This document shows, one piece after another, positions 46,208-56,075 of a DNA stretch of 64,000 bases; position 1 is the first letter of the stretch, and each line of letters opens with the position of its first letter. The position numbers and the translations under genes are program-made. The stretch lies in NCBI GenBank assembly GCA_913056495.1, contig CAJXMO010000002.1:124001-188000 (forward strand). The letters are read 5' to 3'. This DNA is from an uncultured Alteromonadaceae bacterium (lineage in GTDB: Bacteria > Pseudomonadota > Gammaproteobacteria > Enterobacterales > Alteromonadaceae). Under the pieces are notes generated by a model. It saw only the letters and a program-made list of their open reading frames with translations. It ran no database searches and had not been told where the DNA came from.

Positions 46208-46477
46208 ATGGCAAAGCACGAGAGGAAAATTTCTCTTACGCCAAATCAATGGTGGGATTTATTGAGTTTAGCACAGAAATTTTCGGCTAATTCATTATTT
46301 CAATTTGGTTACCACCTTGCGTTTATACGCAGTACAGATAACGGAAAACTGGCTGTATTGATACGTGAGAACAACCATATTGCTGCTATCACAGAAGATG
46401 GCGAACTCGATACAAATCCAAATATTGTTTTGAGGCGGGATTTAAACGAAGAGTCCAATCAAAGAAAAGCGAGTTAA
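46208..46477 (+). CDS. Hypothetical small protein (89 aa)
   Basis: A basic, soluble 89-residue protein beginning MAKHERKISLTPNQWWDLLSLAQKF. I do not recognise a family. It is flanked by terminators on both sides (typA's and its own at 46510), so it is probably its own transcription unit. AAAGGGG lies about ten bases before the ATG. Confidence 0.65.
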   Translation: MAKHERKISLTPNQWWDLLSLAQKFSANSLFQFGYHLAFIRSTDNGKLAVLIRENNHIAAITEDGELDTNPNIVLRRDLNEESNQRKAS

Positions 46478-46509
46478 ACGGATTAGCTTATCTCTTATAT
46501 AGAGTAGAG

Positions 46510-46540
46510 GCGATAAACAGCAGGGTTGTTTATCGCTTTT
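46510..46540. terminator. Bidirectional terminator
   Basis: GCGATAAACA and TGTTTATCGC form a 10-bp stem with a 7-base loop followed by TTTTTT. It lies between two convergent small genes and overlaps the last codons of the minus-strand one. Confidence 0.78.
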
Positions 46541-46763
46541 TTCTTGCCTGTTTCGGGTTCTTACTGTGATGATTAGCCTGTTTAGGCTTGATTGTTGAAA
46601 TAAATACCAGCCATCCTAGCCAAGACAGTAGTATGGTTGCCAGCAACCAAGCATTCTTTTCTTGGCCTGATACTCTTTTATTGCCGGCTACCAAGGCGAT
46701 TGGCATTAAAAAAACACAAATTCCGATAATATAGAGTAAAAGATCTAATTCACTGATCCCCAT
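46530..46763 (-). CDS. Small membrane protein with two helices
   Basis: This 77-residue protein has two transmembrane segments (LLLYIIGICVFLMPIALVAG and AWLLATILLSWLGWLVFIS) and a highly basic tail (KNPKQARKKR). It resembles the general shape of superinfection-immunity or phospholipase-D-N-terminal-type membrane proteins, but I cannot assign it. It lies downstream of another minus-strand gene. Confidence 0.55.
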   Translation of the reverse strand: MGISELDLLLYIIGICVFLMPIALVAGNKRVSGQEKNAWLLATILLSWLGWLVFISTIKPKQANHHSKNPKQARKKR

Positions 46764-46860
46764 TTAAATACCTTTATACCTAAGCTTTTTGTTTATTCTA
46801 GTATACACAGATAGTGCGTTTTTGCTTAAGCAGAACTGTATTTATTTGGGGGCTACAAGG

Positions 46861-47337
46861 TTAACCGGCTGGTTCCAGCAATAATTCGCAAAAGCGGTTA
46901 AAACCAGCAAGTGTATCTAATTGCCAGGAATATTTTATGTCGTTGCTTTGTTTGGATATGATTTTTTTAAGGTTCTCTGAAGAGAGCTGGGCACTTTTTT
47001 CTAAATAACGTTCAACCGCTTTACTGACACTTTCATTTTTAAAAGCGATATCACCTACAATATTTGGGTATTGAGATAAAATAGCCGACATTAGTTTAAC
47101 GGATTCTGAATCTTCTGATGACTGTTGTCTGGTCTGACTGAGTTTTTGTTTTAATAGTTCAGCTTGATGCTGAGCCAATAAAAGTACAACTTCGGCCTGA
47201 TGTTTTTCAAAGTTTTGCGCATTGGATAGCCGTGCTTTATACACATTGAGCTCACGTTTTAGCGTTTCTGAGCGATAAAATAAAAAAAATACCAAGACAA
47301 CCAAGATGGCAAACAATACTGCAATTAACACCTTCAA
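46861..47337 (-). CDS. Membrane-anchored coiled-coil protein
   Basis: This 158-residue protein has an N-terminal transmembrane helix (LIAVLFAILVVLVFFLFY) followed by a charged coiled coil (to about 75) and a helical C-terminal part. No family is recognised. It is divergent from the condensin-like operon, sharing a 198-bp region with it. Confidence 0.6.
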   Translation of the reverse strand: MKVLIAVLFAILVVLVFFLFYRSETLKRELNVYKARLSNAQNFEKHQAEVVLLLAQHQAELLKQKLSQTRQQSSEDSESVKLMSAILSQYPNIVGDIAFKNESVSKAVERYLEKSAQLSSENLKKIISKQSNDIKYSWQLDTLAGFNRFCELLLEPAG

Positions 47338-47535
47338 CCTCTCTCTTTAACATCGAACAGAAAGCTTTTTCATCGAAAATAGCCTGAATCAATTGTCACT
47401 TTTATCTTATATATTATTTACCCGGTATTAACAATAGAAATCACAAAAATGGCGCTAAGATTTTCATTTAACCTAATTGGGATTTACAATGGTGCCCTTA
47501 TATCTACAGTTGATAAAACGACAAGAAGAGACAGT

Positions 47536-50500
47536 ATGCCAAGTTTGCAACGGATTATATTAATTGATACCCACTTGCCGGGCGTCGTTGAGTTAAAACT
47601 CGATGGACACACCAATATATGTGGTACTAATGCGTCGGGCAAAACGACCTTACAAAGGTTAATTCCTGTGTTCTATGGGGAATTTCCGAGCCGGGTAGTG
47701 CCTGCGACTCGGGATAGTTTTGAGCGTTGGTACTTACCTCGTGAATCCAGCTTTATTATTTATGAATATAAAAGAAATGCCGAGCAGGTTTGTCAGGCCG
47801 TATTATCTTCTTCAGGCTCTGGCGTCAATTACCGTTTAATTGGCAAAGCATTTGAATTAGACGATTATTTGCAACTGCAAGCAAACGGGGAGCATAAACC
47901 TATTACTATGGTTGAGTTGGGACGAAATTTAAAACGTGCCGGGGTCAACCAGACTAGTTTATTAAATACTTCCCAGTTTAGAGCCATTATTCAAAATGAC
48001 CGTAGCCAGCTCAATGCCAGTAGCAATAGTCGGGAGCTACTTGGTTATGCCCGTTTGTACAGTTTATGTGAGAGTGATGCCAGCCTGCGCCATATCGAAA
48101 AACTAGCCAAAGCTGTGCATTCAAAAGAAGGGAAAATGGAAACCATCAAAGCTATGGTTTCAGCTATCCTAGAAGAAGATGGGGTTCAGCCTCCGAGCTC
48201 TAAACTGAACATAGGTAAGGTGGATGAATGGATTAAAGAGTGTCAGCTTATTCAGGGATTTGATGCAATAAAACCTGAATTTAATCAACTCGAACAAAGT
48301 CATCGTCAACTGCTTAAAAATGAAAAAAGGCTGGCTGAATTAAAGCATCATTATGCGTTAGACTTGAGCAAACTGGCTAAAACCATCACTGAAAATCAAG
48401 TCTCACTCGAAGAAACTTTGCTCGACTTACGTCAGTTAGAAAATAAATGGACTCATCAAAGAGACCAACTTAATCAAACTATCTCCAGAGCCAAAGCCGA
48501 TGTGCAAAAGTATGAGCAGGATTTAGATCAGGTTGAGCAGGATTATCTGGATTGGCAAGATAAAGACGTTGAGACACTTCAACAAAAATTGACTGAATTA
48601 CCCAGATGGAAAAGTGAACTGCAGTCAGCACAATCAAGATATCAATTGCTCACAGAAAAACATTTAGACATAGAGTCTGCATTTAATAAGCGGCTCGCCG
48701 AACTGGCAGAAAAGCACAGTCAGGAAATAGAAGCTTACCGTAGTGAAAAAGATGAAACATCCGCTTTGCTTGCGGAGCAAAAATATACGGCCGAGCAAAA
48801 ATTGCAACAGTTGAAGCAAGACTTTAATACTCAGATTCAGTCAATTAAATCCGAGTACAGTGAATCCTTGCATGAACTTGAAAAGCAACAAACTGAGCTG
48901 GAAGTTGAGCTTAGGCATGTCGGGTTCACTTCGAGCGAGCAAGCCGAGCTTGATTTGTTTGATGCACAAATTAAAGAAGCCGGAGCAATTGAAGACAGTT
49001 CGCGTGATGAACTGCAAATGCTCGAACAAAACATGAGAAAAAACGAACAGTTCAGGCGCAAAGCGGATGATCAACTGGCAAAAACGCGACAAGCCTGTTT
49101 GAAACAGGAGCAGCAAGTTGAAGCGGTTGAAGCTTTATTGTATCCGGGCGAGCATACCCTTTTAGAATTCTTACGAAAACAGCGCCCTGAATGGGAGCTA
49201 GATTTAGGTAAAATTATACATCCGGATTTATTAAAACGAACAGATTTATCCCCCCAGGTTGTTACTCAGTTAGACTCGGCTGAAGCAAACTCAATTTATA
49301 ATCTGTTACTGGATTTAAAGGCAGTTGAAACACCGGATTATGCCGTCTCTGAACAAGCCTTAAAAAAGCGTCTGGAAAACGCGCAAACCGCGTTAGAAAG
49401 TGCACAAGCAGAGCAGGAAAATGCTGAGGTTGAATTAGCCAGAATCAATGAACAAGTTGGCCAAACTGAACGAAGTTTAAGCCAGCTAAAAGTGGATTTG
49501 GCCGATAAAACTCAAAGCAGAAAACGGCTTCAACAAGATAAAGATGCATTGATCAGCCAGTATCAGAATGCGCTGGTTGAAAGAAAACTGGTCATAGAAA
49601 AGCAATTAGCCAAAATTAAACAGGCCAAACAGGCGCAAAAGTCTGAACTGGAAGCCTGTATTCAGGAAGTGGAAGAGCAAAAAGCAGAAGCTGAACTTGA
49701 GCACAAAGCGCACTGGCAGCAGTTATTAGCTGATTTGCAGCAGCAAATCAGTCAAACGGATCTGAGAATTTCACAAACTCAAAATGCGCTAAAAGTGGAG
49801 AAAAAACAGGCTAACAACTGGCTTGAAGATGAATTGGCAAACCGGGATGTGGATGTTGATGAAATTGCTAAGTTGAAAAAAGCGATTCAGGCTTTCACTC
49901 AGGACATTCAGTCAGCTGAAAAAAATAGAAATTTGGTGAATGACTATCTGCATTGGTATAACACGATTTTTAACGGCCATAAGCTAAACTGGCAGGCGGA
50001 TTTAAATCAAGCCAGACAGGATTTAAATCAGGCTGAGCGGATGTTGACTAAACAAGGCCAACTTTACCAAAGCGAGCGTGAGCAAAAGCAACTACAGCAA
50101 GCTCAAATTGAAGACGTTGTGCGCACTGCCAAGCAGCAGGAAAATGATCTTCAATTGATTAACCGTCAGTTAAGTAAATTAAAATTACCGCTTGAAAACG
50201 CAGTTAAAGAGTCGGGCAATTTAAACCAGCGCATTACTCAGGGTCAGGACCTGTTAAATGAACGCGAACAATTGCAGGCAGAGATTAAATTACAGCTAGA
50301 GCGTTTTGACAGTTTAATTGCTTCTCAGTCCGGTTCAGGTTTAGCCGAAATTTGGGAAAAATCTCGAGAGGAATGCATCCATACTAATGCACAGGGTGTG
50401 TTGGTACTAGACCATAGAAAACTTGTCGAAAAATTATCTGAGCTGATTCATGTATTTGTTCCTCAGCGTCTGCAGGGACTGCGTGATCAGGGCAAAATTT

Positions 50501-51243
50501 TTGGTAAAGATTTATCCAGTTATTATCAGGTACTGGCTGACATTGATAAGCGCATTGCCAGTCAGAGCAGTCGTATCAGCAAAGAAGTAGATGAAGAGCT
50601 TTATCTGGAAGGTGTATCTGATTCCGAAGTTAAAATTCGTTCAAAAATCAGTGAACTTGAATTCTGGCCTGAGCTTAAACAATTTCATCAGTTGTATTTG
50701 GACTGGCTGGAGCAAGGCGCCCATGAGTTACCTGGTCAGGACTATGCGCAGAGCATTAAACGGGCTCTGGACATTATCGGCCGTTCCGCTTTGGCCGGTG
50801 GTATTTCTAAGCTACTGGATATAGAACTAAAAATTAAAGAGGGTAATAGTGTGCTGGTTATTCGTACTGACCGCCAGCTAAATGAATCCTCCAGCCATGG
50901 CATGGCCTACTTAATTTTATGTAAGTTTTTATTAGCATTTACCCGTTTATTACGTGGTCAGTCTAAAGCGATTATTCACTGGCCAATTGATGAGCTGGGT
51001 ACACTCCATCAAAGCAACGTGAAAAAAATCTTCAGTGCGTGCGAACATAATAATATTTCTGTTGTGGGGGCTTTTCCTAACCCGGAATCTGAGGTGCTGA
51101 GTTTGTTTGATAACCGATACTTAATTGATAAAAAGAGTAAAAAACTGCAAATTGTACAGCCGAGAATTAATCCTGTCAGCGCTCGAATTAAAGCCAGGCA
51201 AGCTGCCCTAAATCAGCCGGTTGAGCAAGGAGAAGAAGCATGA
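47536..51243 (+). CDS. SMC-like condensin ATPase (MksB-type)
   Basis: This 1235-residue protein has a split ABC ATPase head at both ends and long coiled coils between, as in SMC/MukB/MksB proteins. Walker A is GTNASGKTT (30-38). The C-terminal head has an ABC signature-like SSHGMAYLILC (about 1118) and Walker B AIIHWPIDELG (about 1150). Coiled-coil arms span about 260-880 and meet a hinge-like part. It should bind DNA and compact or sort chromosomes, or act against plasmids, with the two following proteins. The ATG at 47536 has GAAGAG upstream and matches the conserved start; an upstream frame of 29 codons is unlikely. It overlaps the E gene by four bases. Confidence 0.85.
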   Translation: MPSLQRIILIDTHLPGVVELKLDGHTNICGTNASGKTTLQRLIPVFYGEFPSRVVPATRDSFERWYLPRESSFIIYEYKRNAEQVCQAVLSSSGSGVNYRLIGKAFELDDYLQLQANGEHKPITMVELGRNLKRAGVNQTSLLNTSQFRAIIQNDRSQLNASSNSRELLGYARLYSLCESDASLRHIEKLAKAVHSKEGKMETIKAMVSAILEEDGVQPPSSKLNIGKVDEWIKECQLIQGFDAIKPEFNQLEQSHRQLLKNEKRLAELKHHYALDLSKLAKTITENQVSLEETLLDLRQLENKWTHQRDQLNQTISRAKADVQKYEQDLDQVEQDYLDWQDKDVETLQQKLTELPRWKSELQSAQSRYQLLTEKHLDIESAFNKRLAELAEKHSQEIEAYRSEKDETSALLAEQKYTAEQKLQQLKQDFNTQIQSIKSEYSESLHELEKQQTELEVELRHVGFTSSEQAELDLFDAQIKEAGAIEDSSRDELQMLEQNMRKNEQFRRKADDQLAKTRQACLKQEQQVEAVEALLYPGEHTLLEFLRKQRPEWELDLGKIIHPDLLKRTDLSPQVVTQLDSAEANSIYNLLLDLKAVETPDYAVSEQALKKRLENAQTALESAQAEQENAEVELARINEQVGQTERSLSQLKVDLADKTQSRKRLQQDKDALISQYQNALVERKLVIEKQLAKIKQAKQAQKSELEACIQEVEEQKAEAELEHKAHWQQLLADLQQQISQTDLRISQTQNALKVEKKQANNWLEDELANRDVDVDEIAKLKKAIQAFTQDIQSAEKNRNLVNDYLHWYNTIFNGHKLNWQADLNQARQDLNQAERMLTKQGQLYQSEREQKQLQQAQIEDVVRTAKQQENDLQLINRQLSKLKLPLENAVKESGNLNQRITQGQDLLNEREQLQAEIKLQLERFDSLIASQSGSGLAEIWEKSREECIHTNAQGVLVLDHRKLVEKLSELIHVFVPQRLQGLRDQGKIFGKDLSSYYQVLADIDKRIASQSSRISKEVDEELYLEGVSDSEVKIRSKISELEFWPELKQFHQLYLDWLEQGAHELPGQDYAQSIKRALDIIGRSALAGGISKLLDIELKIKEGNSVLVIRTDRQLNESSSHGMAYLILCKFLLAFTRLLRGQSKAIIHWPIDELGTLHQSNVKKIFSACEHNNISVVGAFPNPESEVLSLFDNRYLIDKKSKKLQIVQPRINPVSARIKARQAALNQPVEQGEEA

Positions 51244-51875
51244 TCAGTCAAAAAGGTTTAGTGCTGGAGCGATTATTATCCGGTGAATTTATTTGTCGAG
51301 TCAGTTATGAAGACGGTTTTCGTTTTTTACAGGACAGCCAGAATGCCGCGCAGATAGAAGCACAGTTGAATTTATTAAACCGTACTTTGTCAACGGCGGT
51401 TGAAGGTGAAGTTTATTTTGCCGGTTATTTAGCGCTGGCGGATAAAGAGCGTAAAGTTCTAGAAAGACAATTTAAAGAAATCACGAGCAATTTATTGCCA
51501 TTGACCGAATGGCTGTTATTGGTTCAGGAAAGTAGTGGTAAAGATATCCCGTTAACCCAGGGATCAGCAATCCGTTTAAATGAGTTGCAAACAACGATTG
51601 AAGATACCCCGGCTTTAGCTGAACAGCTGGCTAAGATATCAGCTTATCCGCTGTTCAATTCGACCAGTAAAACTGCGGATGGTCAGATTAAACAAGTATT
51701 TAAGCGCTTGACGGAATTAGGTTATCTGCAAAAACCAAACCCTGAAAAGCTGATCTATATTGCAACCGGTAAACTCGATTACATCTACGAAGTCATCCGC
51801 TTTATTGATGAAACGGAAAGTTTATCTCTGACTGAGCAGGCAGAAGCTGCAATGCAGCAGGGAAGTTTACTGTGA
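51240..51875 (+). CDS. Condensin accessory subunit (MksE-like)
   Basis: This 211-residue acidic, mostly helical protein sits between the SMC-like and kleisin-like genes, overlapping both by four bases (ATGA and GTGA). The pattern LLSGEFICRVSYEDGFRFL at the start and a winged-helix-like segment TADGQIKQVFKRLTELGYLQ (about 143-162) fit KITE-type subunits MukE/MksE. It would bind the kleisin and regulate the ATPase. Assignment rests mainly on operon position and this helix pattern. Confidence 0.7.
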   Translation: MISQKGLVLERLLSGEFICRVSYEDGFRFLQDSQNAAQIEAQLNLLNRTLSTAVEGEVYFAGYLALADKERKVLERQFKEITSNLLPLTEWLLLVQESSGKDIPLTQGSAIRLNELQTTIEDTPALAEQLAKISAYPLFNSTSKTADGQIKQVFKRLTELGYLQKPNPEKLIYIATGKLDYIYEVIRFIDETESLSLTEQAEAAMQQGSLL

Positions 51876-53089
51876 GGGACAATTTTACTCAGGCTGGCGG
51901 AAAATTTTTAAGAGCTCTGAGCCGCCACAGCGATTTGATCATGCAGGCCTATTTGTCGGGCACGGTAGACGAAGGTGCTTATTCAGCGCAGGTGTTAGAT
52001 AATTTACAGAATCTGGGTATCTTATGGCGTCCGGATCCTGAATCCGATCTGCGCTTACGACGTGTTGTCAGAGCCTTGTTAGAAGAAGGCTTAAGCGATG
52101 AGCGTAATCGTCAGGTTGATGCCAATATTGGCGGCGCTTTGAAAAAGGTAACCACTTTGGTTGCGCATTATAAAGAAGCTTGTGATAAACACAGATTTGC
52201 TGAAGCCGGTGCTCATTTAGCGGATTTAACCGAATTGACATATGCGATGATAGATTCACTCAAACAAGGCGTTCGTGCGCTTTGGGCCCGCATCCATAAA
52301 GAGTTTGGTTATGTAGCTTCCATCGATGCCAAAATTCGTGAAAACCAACTGGCGCAAAGTCAGGTCAGTGAAATGTTAGCTCAGCTTGAATTATTTGAAT
52401 TTGATAAACTGGCTCAACTGGCTGGCGGCAATCGGGATTTAAGGCGTTTACTGGTTGTGACTATGCAATCTAACTTTTCATCGATTACGCAGGAGCTCAG
52501 TTTAGCTCAATCCAGATTAACTGAGTTATTAGGTCGCTTCAGGGAGTTCCAGGGTAAAACCCGTCTGTTAAAAGGCTTTGTTTTGCATCTTGAGCAACAA
52601 CCGGATTATCAACCGGCAGCGTATGCCAAACATAGCCTGGTACCTGAGTTATTTAATCTGGCTGATAATATTATTAAACCGGCTTCAGTTGATGTTAACA
52701 ACCCAGAACATGAACTGGATTTAAGTCAGATTGTTGGCCGTTTAAAAGCCATTTATCATCTTAAATCTCAGCCTGCTGCCAGCGCGACTCAGGCCATTCA
52801 GGTAGAATCTATGGCTGAGGTTGAACTGGATGAAAATTTGGTAAAACAAGAAGTTGAAGCGTATTTTTGTCAAATTATAGATTCGGGTGAGCGCCAGTCT
52901 GCGCTTGAATATCATCAGTGTGCTCAGCTTGAATTTGATAAAGAAGTTTGGCTATATCAAGTCATTGGAGAATACGATGCTTTGCCGGACAGTGAAAAAA
53001 GCTTTTTTGAAATAGAAAAAAGCTTAAAAGATCATCCCGTTTTTAATGGCAATAAAATCATCGAAGATGTTGAACTTTGGTTTAGTTAG
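51872..53089 (+). CDS. Kleisin-like condensin subunit (MksF-like)
   Basis: This 405-residue protein has an N-terminal winged-helix-like part (FLRALSRHSDLIMQAYLSG; LGILWRPDPESDLRLRR), a helical middle, and a C-terminal acidic part (EVEAYFCQIIDSGERQSALE), compatible with an MukF/MksF kleisin bridging the two SMC heads. It starts with GTG overlapping the E gene. A MksG/JetD topoisomerase-like nuclease, expected in anti-plasmid Wadjet systems, is not encoded next to it. Confidence 0.7.
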   Translation: MRDNFTQAGGKFLRALSRHSDLIMQAYLSGTVDEGAYSAQVLDNLQNLGILWRPDPESDLRLRRVVRALLEEGLSDERNRQVDANIGGALKKVTTLVAHYKEACDKHRFAEAGAHLADLTELTYAMIDSLKQGVRALWARIHKEFGYVASIDAKIRENQLAQSQVSEMLAQLELFEFDKLAQLAGGNRDLRRLLVVTMQSNFSSITQELSLAQSRLTELLGRFREFQGKTRLLKGFVLHLEQQPDYQPAAYAKHSLVPELFNLADNIIKPASVDVNNPEHELDLSQIVGRLKAIYHLKSQPAASATQAIQVESMAEVELDENLVKQEVEAYFCQIIDSGERQSALEYHQCAQLEFDKEVWLYQVIGEYDALPDSEKSFFEIEKSLKDHPVFNGNKIIEDVELWFS

Positions 53090-53134
53090 CTAAACCAAAG
53101 TCATAGAAGCTGATATTGAAAAAGGAATATTCAA

Positions 53135-54463
53135 ATGCGAGCCATTATAATGTCCATATTAGCGCTATTGATTGGATATGGATTAGGCGCTTATCAATTT
53201 ATTGATAATTCGGGAACAACCGATAGGGTTGATCTGACGAGTCAGAAAACCGCACCTCAGCGCTCGGCTAATGACAAGCCCGAGAATGATGCCACAAGGT
53301 CATCTTTGGAAATTGCCATTCAAACAGAGCAAACCAGCAGGGTGAAACCTGATTTTAGCGGTAATCTGATTGTTAACTGGAAAACCAAACTGGCTGATTT
53401 TGAGCAAGGGAATTCGGGTTATCTGGATTTATTAAAACTGGCGCTGGAACTGGCTCAGGCACCGGTTGATATTCAACAAGATTTTATCTTAACCGGTTTA
53501 ACGGCTGAAAGTGATGCCCGGGTTAAACAGGTGGGTGCGCTTTTACTGGATTATTTATCTGAACAAAATCCGCAGCAGGCATTAGATATGCTGGTATTAA
53601 TGTCGCAGCAACAAAAGTTAGAATATGGCAATCAGGTACTTCTGGCGCTTTCAAACTATCAGCCAGAGCTTGCCTGGCGGTGGATTAAACAGGCGGATCC
53701 GGTCGAATTTGGCGAATTTTTAGCACATAATCAATCTATGTGGGTTATTTCTGAAGTGCTGAAAAGCGCTGCCAGCGCTCCTGAGTTACAACAAGAAATT
53801 TATCAATATACCCAGCAGGGAAAAAATTTACCGAATCGTGGCCATAATGGGCAAAGTCTGGTGGCGGCTCAGATTGCCCGGTTAGATCCCTACAAAGCGC
53901 TTCGGATGGCTTTTGAGGGTGAGCAAGCCGATCATCTGTTATTTACTCACGCACTGGAAAGTCTTGCTAATACAGATCCGAAAAGTGCGGTGGATACTTT
54001 GTTGGAACATTCGGATATGGCAGACGGCCGAAATTTAAGAAAGGTTTTGACCGCACTGGCGGATAATCATGCTTATGATGAAATTAATGCGTTTTATCGA
54101 CAGGTAGACGATCCTAAACTAAAAGATAATCTAGCCCAAATGGCGGCTGGCATAGCTGCAAAAGATGATTTAAGCCAAGCTCAGACCTGGCTGGCGAAAA
54201 TAGAATCTGAAAATGCCAGGCGCCGTGCCGGATTTTCAGTGATTCATTCCCTTCGTCAAAGCAGCAATAGTAACCTGTCTCAGGAAATTCGGTTTATCAA
54301 TCAAAATTATCAGCAAAATGATAAGGTTGCACTGAACTATTATGTGAATACTTACCGCTATTGGATTAGTCGAGACGGCGATGTTAAACAGCAAATTATG
54401 GATAATTTACCGGCCAATCTTGAAACCATGCGTGAACAATTAGAGCGCCGTCTGAAAAACTAA
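53135..54463 (+). CDS. Membrane-anchored helical-repeat protein of unknown function
   Basis: This 442-residue protein has an N-terminal hydrophobic anchor (IIMSILALLIGYGLGAYQF), a low-complexity linker, and a large helical domain with repeated AL..L..  A..  motifs that looks like TPR or HEAT repeats (for example LALELAQAPVDIQQDFILTG and NPQQALDMLVLMSQQQ). I do not recognise the family. It lies 45 bp after the MksF-like gene on the same strand with GGA upstream, so it may be co-transcribed. Its stop overlaps the convergent GNAT gene by four bases. Confidence 0.65.
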   Translation: MRAIIMSILALLIGYGLGAYQFIDNSGTTDRVDLTSQKTAPQRSANDKPENDATRSSLEIAIQTEQTSRVKPDFSGNLIVNWKTKLADFEQGNSGYLDLLKLALELAQAPVDIQQDFILTGLTAESDARVKQVGALLLDYLSEQNPQQALDMLVLMSQQQKLEYGNQVLLALSNYQPELAWRWIKQADPVEFGEFLAHNQSMWVISEVLKSAASAPELQQEIYQYTQQGKNLPNRGHNGQSLVAAQIARLDPYKALRMAFEGEQADHLLFTHALESLANTDPKSAVDTLLEHSDMADGRNLRKVLTALADNHAYDEINAFYRQVDDPKLKDNLAQMAAGIAAKDDLSQAQTWLAKIESENARRRAGFSVIHSLRQSSNSNLSQEIRFINQNYQQNDKVALNYYVNTYRYWISRDGDVKQQIMDNLPANLETMREQLERRLKN

Positions 54464-54939
54464 AGCGGCTTTTCCCAAAACTTAGCAACCCCGGCAGTTT
54501 CGGCTAATTGATAGGCTTCAAACCCCATTTTTTGATATAGGTTTTTAGCGACAATATTTTCATCCAGCACTTCCAATGTGAGCTTACAGTATCCTTGCGT
54601 TCGTGCATATGCTTCAGCAGTTTGCATTAGTTTCAACGCGATCCCTTTGCCTCTGTAGGCAGTTTGCACAGTCAGATCATGGATATTGAGCAAGGGTTTA
54701 GCATAAAACGTAGAAAAGCCTTCAAATGCATTTAATAAACCGACGGCTTTTGTATTATCCAGTGCCAGCCAGCCAACATAATCAGTGCGTTTTTTTAACT
54801 GTGCAACCAGGTTTTGTTTGCTCGATTCAGCCAAAGCTTGGCCACCGCCCATAGGGTCAAGGGCATAATCAGATAATAAATTAATCAGGGCTTGCGTATC
54901 TTGCAAGCAGTTTAAATCGAGAGGTTTTATCGTCAACAT
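54460..54939 (-). CDS. GNAT-family N-acetyltransferase
   Basis: This 159-residue acetyltransferase has the GNAT core: strand ALDNTKAVGLLNAFEG, LLNIHDLTVQTAYRGKGIALKL with the acetyl-CoA loop YRGKGIA, and NIVAKNLYQKMGFEAY. The substrate is unknown. The ATG at 54939 starts a typical LTIKPL strand; an upstream ATG adds 17 residues without a domain. It is divergent from glyQ. Confidence 0.88.
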   Translation of the reverse strand: MLTIKPLDLNCLQDTQALINLLSDYALDPMGGGQALAESSKQNLVAQLKKRTDYVGWLALDNTKAVGLLNAFEGFSTFYAKPLLNIHDLTVQTAYRGKGIALKLMQTAEAYARTQGYCKLTLEVLDENIVAKNLYQKMGFEAYQLAETAGVAKFWEKPL

Positions 54940-55049
54940 AAAGGGGTATTTCAGCTTATCAAAACCGGCTAAATTAGCAGGTTTGTACAAAAAAAGCAGT
55001 TAAAGCGGTTAATTATCACAATTTTGTTGAAATCAGGTCTAATTTACTC

Positions 55050-55078
55050 TGGTTGCGCATTAGTCTGTTAGGTATAAT
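55050..55078 (+). promoter_or_regulatory. Possible promoter of glyQS
   Basis: A perfect -10 TATAAT at 55073-55078 with a weak -35 (TGGTTG, 55050-55055) 17 bases away. It would give a leader of about 70 bases before glyQ. Confidence 0.5.
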
Positions 55079-55154
55079 CAGGCACATTTTCGCATTGCGA
55101 AAAACCGAATAACCGTCAACATATTAGACAAAAAACAAGGTACTCACATCCGTT

Positions 55155-56075
55155 ATGGCTAAGTACGATATTAAAACATTCCAAGGTCTTATCCTTGCAT
55201 TGCAGGATTATTGGGCACAGCAAGGTTGTGTCATTGTTCAACCGCTTGATATGGAAGTGGGTGCAGGTACTTTTCACCCAATGACATTTTTGCGTTCTTT
55301 AGGCCCTGAGCCACATAACTGTGCCTATGTGCAGCCATGCCGCCGACCAGCCGATGGCCGTTATGGTGAAAACCCAAACCGACTTCAACATTATTATCAG
55401 TTTCAGGTTATTTTAAAACCGTCTCCGAGCAATATTCAGGAACTGTATTTAGGATCATTAGAACTATTAGGGTTTGATACACAAACTCACGATATCCGTT
55501 TTGTAGAAGACAACTGGGAATCTCCGACTTTGGGCGCGTGGGGATTAGGCTGGGAAGTTTGGTTAAACGGTATGGAAGTGACCCAGTTCACATACTTCCA
55601 ACAGGTTGGTGGTTTAGAATGTAAACCGGTTTCTGGTGAGATCACCTATGGTTTAGAGCGCCTGGCTATGTATATTCAGGGCGTTGATAGTATTTATGAT
55701 TTAGTTTGGGCCGACGGACCTATGGGTAAAGTGACCTATGGTGATGTTTTCCATCAAAATGAAGTCGAGCAGTCAACTTATAATTTTGAATTCGCCGATG
55801 TCGATGCTTTATTTGCTCAATTTGATCAGTGCGAAAAAGAAAGCCAAAAGCTGATTGAAAATAATTTACCTCTACCTGCCTATGAGCAGGTGATGAAGGC
55901 GTCTCATGCATTCAATCTGTTAGATGCTCGTCATGCAATCTCTGTAACTGAGCGCCAGCGCTATATTTTACGTGTTCGGGCTTTAGCTAAAGCCTGTGCT
56001 GAAGCTTATTTCGCAGCACGTGAAGAACTGGGTTTCCCTCTGTTAAACAAAGAAAATCAGCAGGCAGGTAAATAA
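55155..56075 (+). CDS. glyQ: Glycyl-tRNA synthetase alpha subunit
   Basis: This 306-residue class II synthetase subunit activates glycine and works with GlyS. The family motifs [40 protein letters not shown] and [19 protein letters not shown] are intact. Length is as in E. coli (303 aa). Its stop overlaps the glyS start by one base (TAATG). Confidence 0.98.
   Translation: MAKYDIKTFQGLILALQDYWAQQGCVIVQPLDMEVGAGTFHPMTFLRSLGPEPHNCAYVQPCRRPADGRYGENPNRLQHYYQFQVILKPSPSNIQELYLGSLELLGFDTQTHDIRFVEDNWESPTLGAWGLGWEVWLNGMEVTQFTYFQQVGGLECKPVSGEITYGLERLAMYIQGVDSIYDLVWADGPMGKVTYGDVFHQNEVEQSTYNFEFADVDALFAQFDQCEKESQKLIENNLPLPAYEQVMKASHAFNLLDARHAISVTERQRYILRVRALAKACAEAYFAAREELGFPLLNKENQQAGK

Noticed and set aside
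47536..53089. Calling the condensin genes mukBEF or a complete Wadjet system
   Set aside because: Gene order and sequence motifs differ from MukBEF, and the JetD-type nuclease that defines Wadjet is not adjacent.
55053..55078. TTGCGC as the -35 of the glyQS promoter
   Set aside because: It is only 14 bp from the TATAAT, too short for a sigma-70 promoter; the weaker TGGTTG at 17 bp was used instead.
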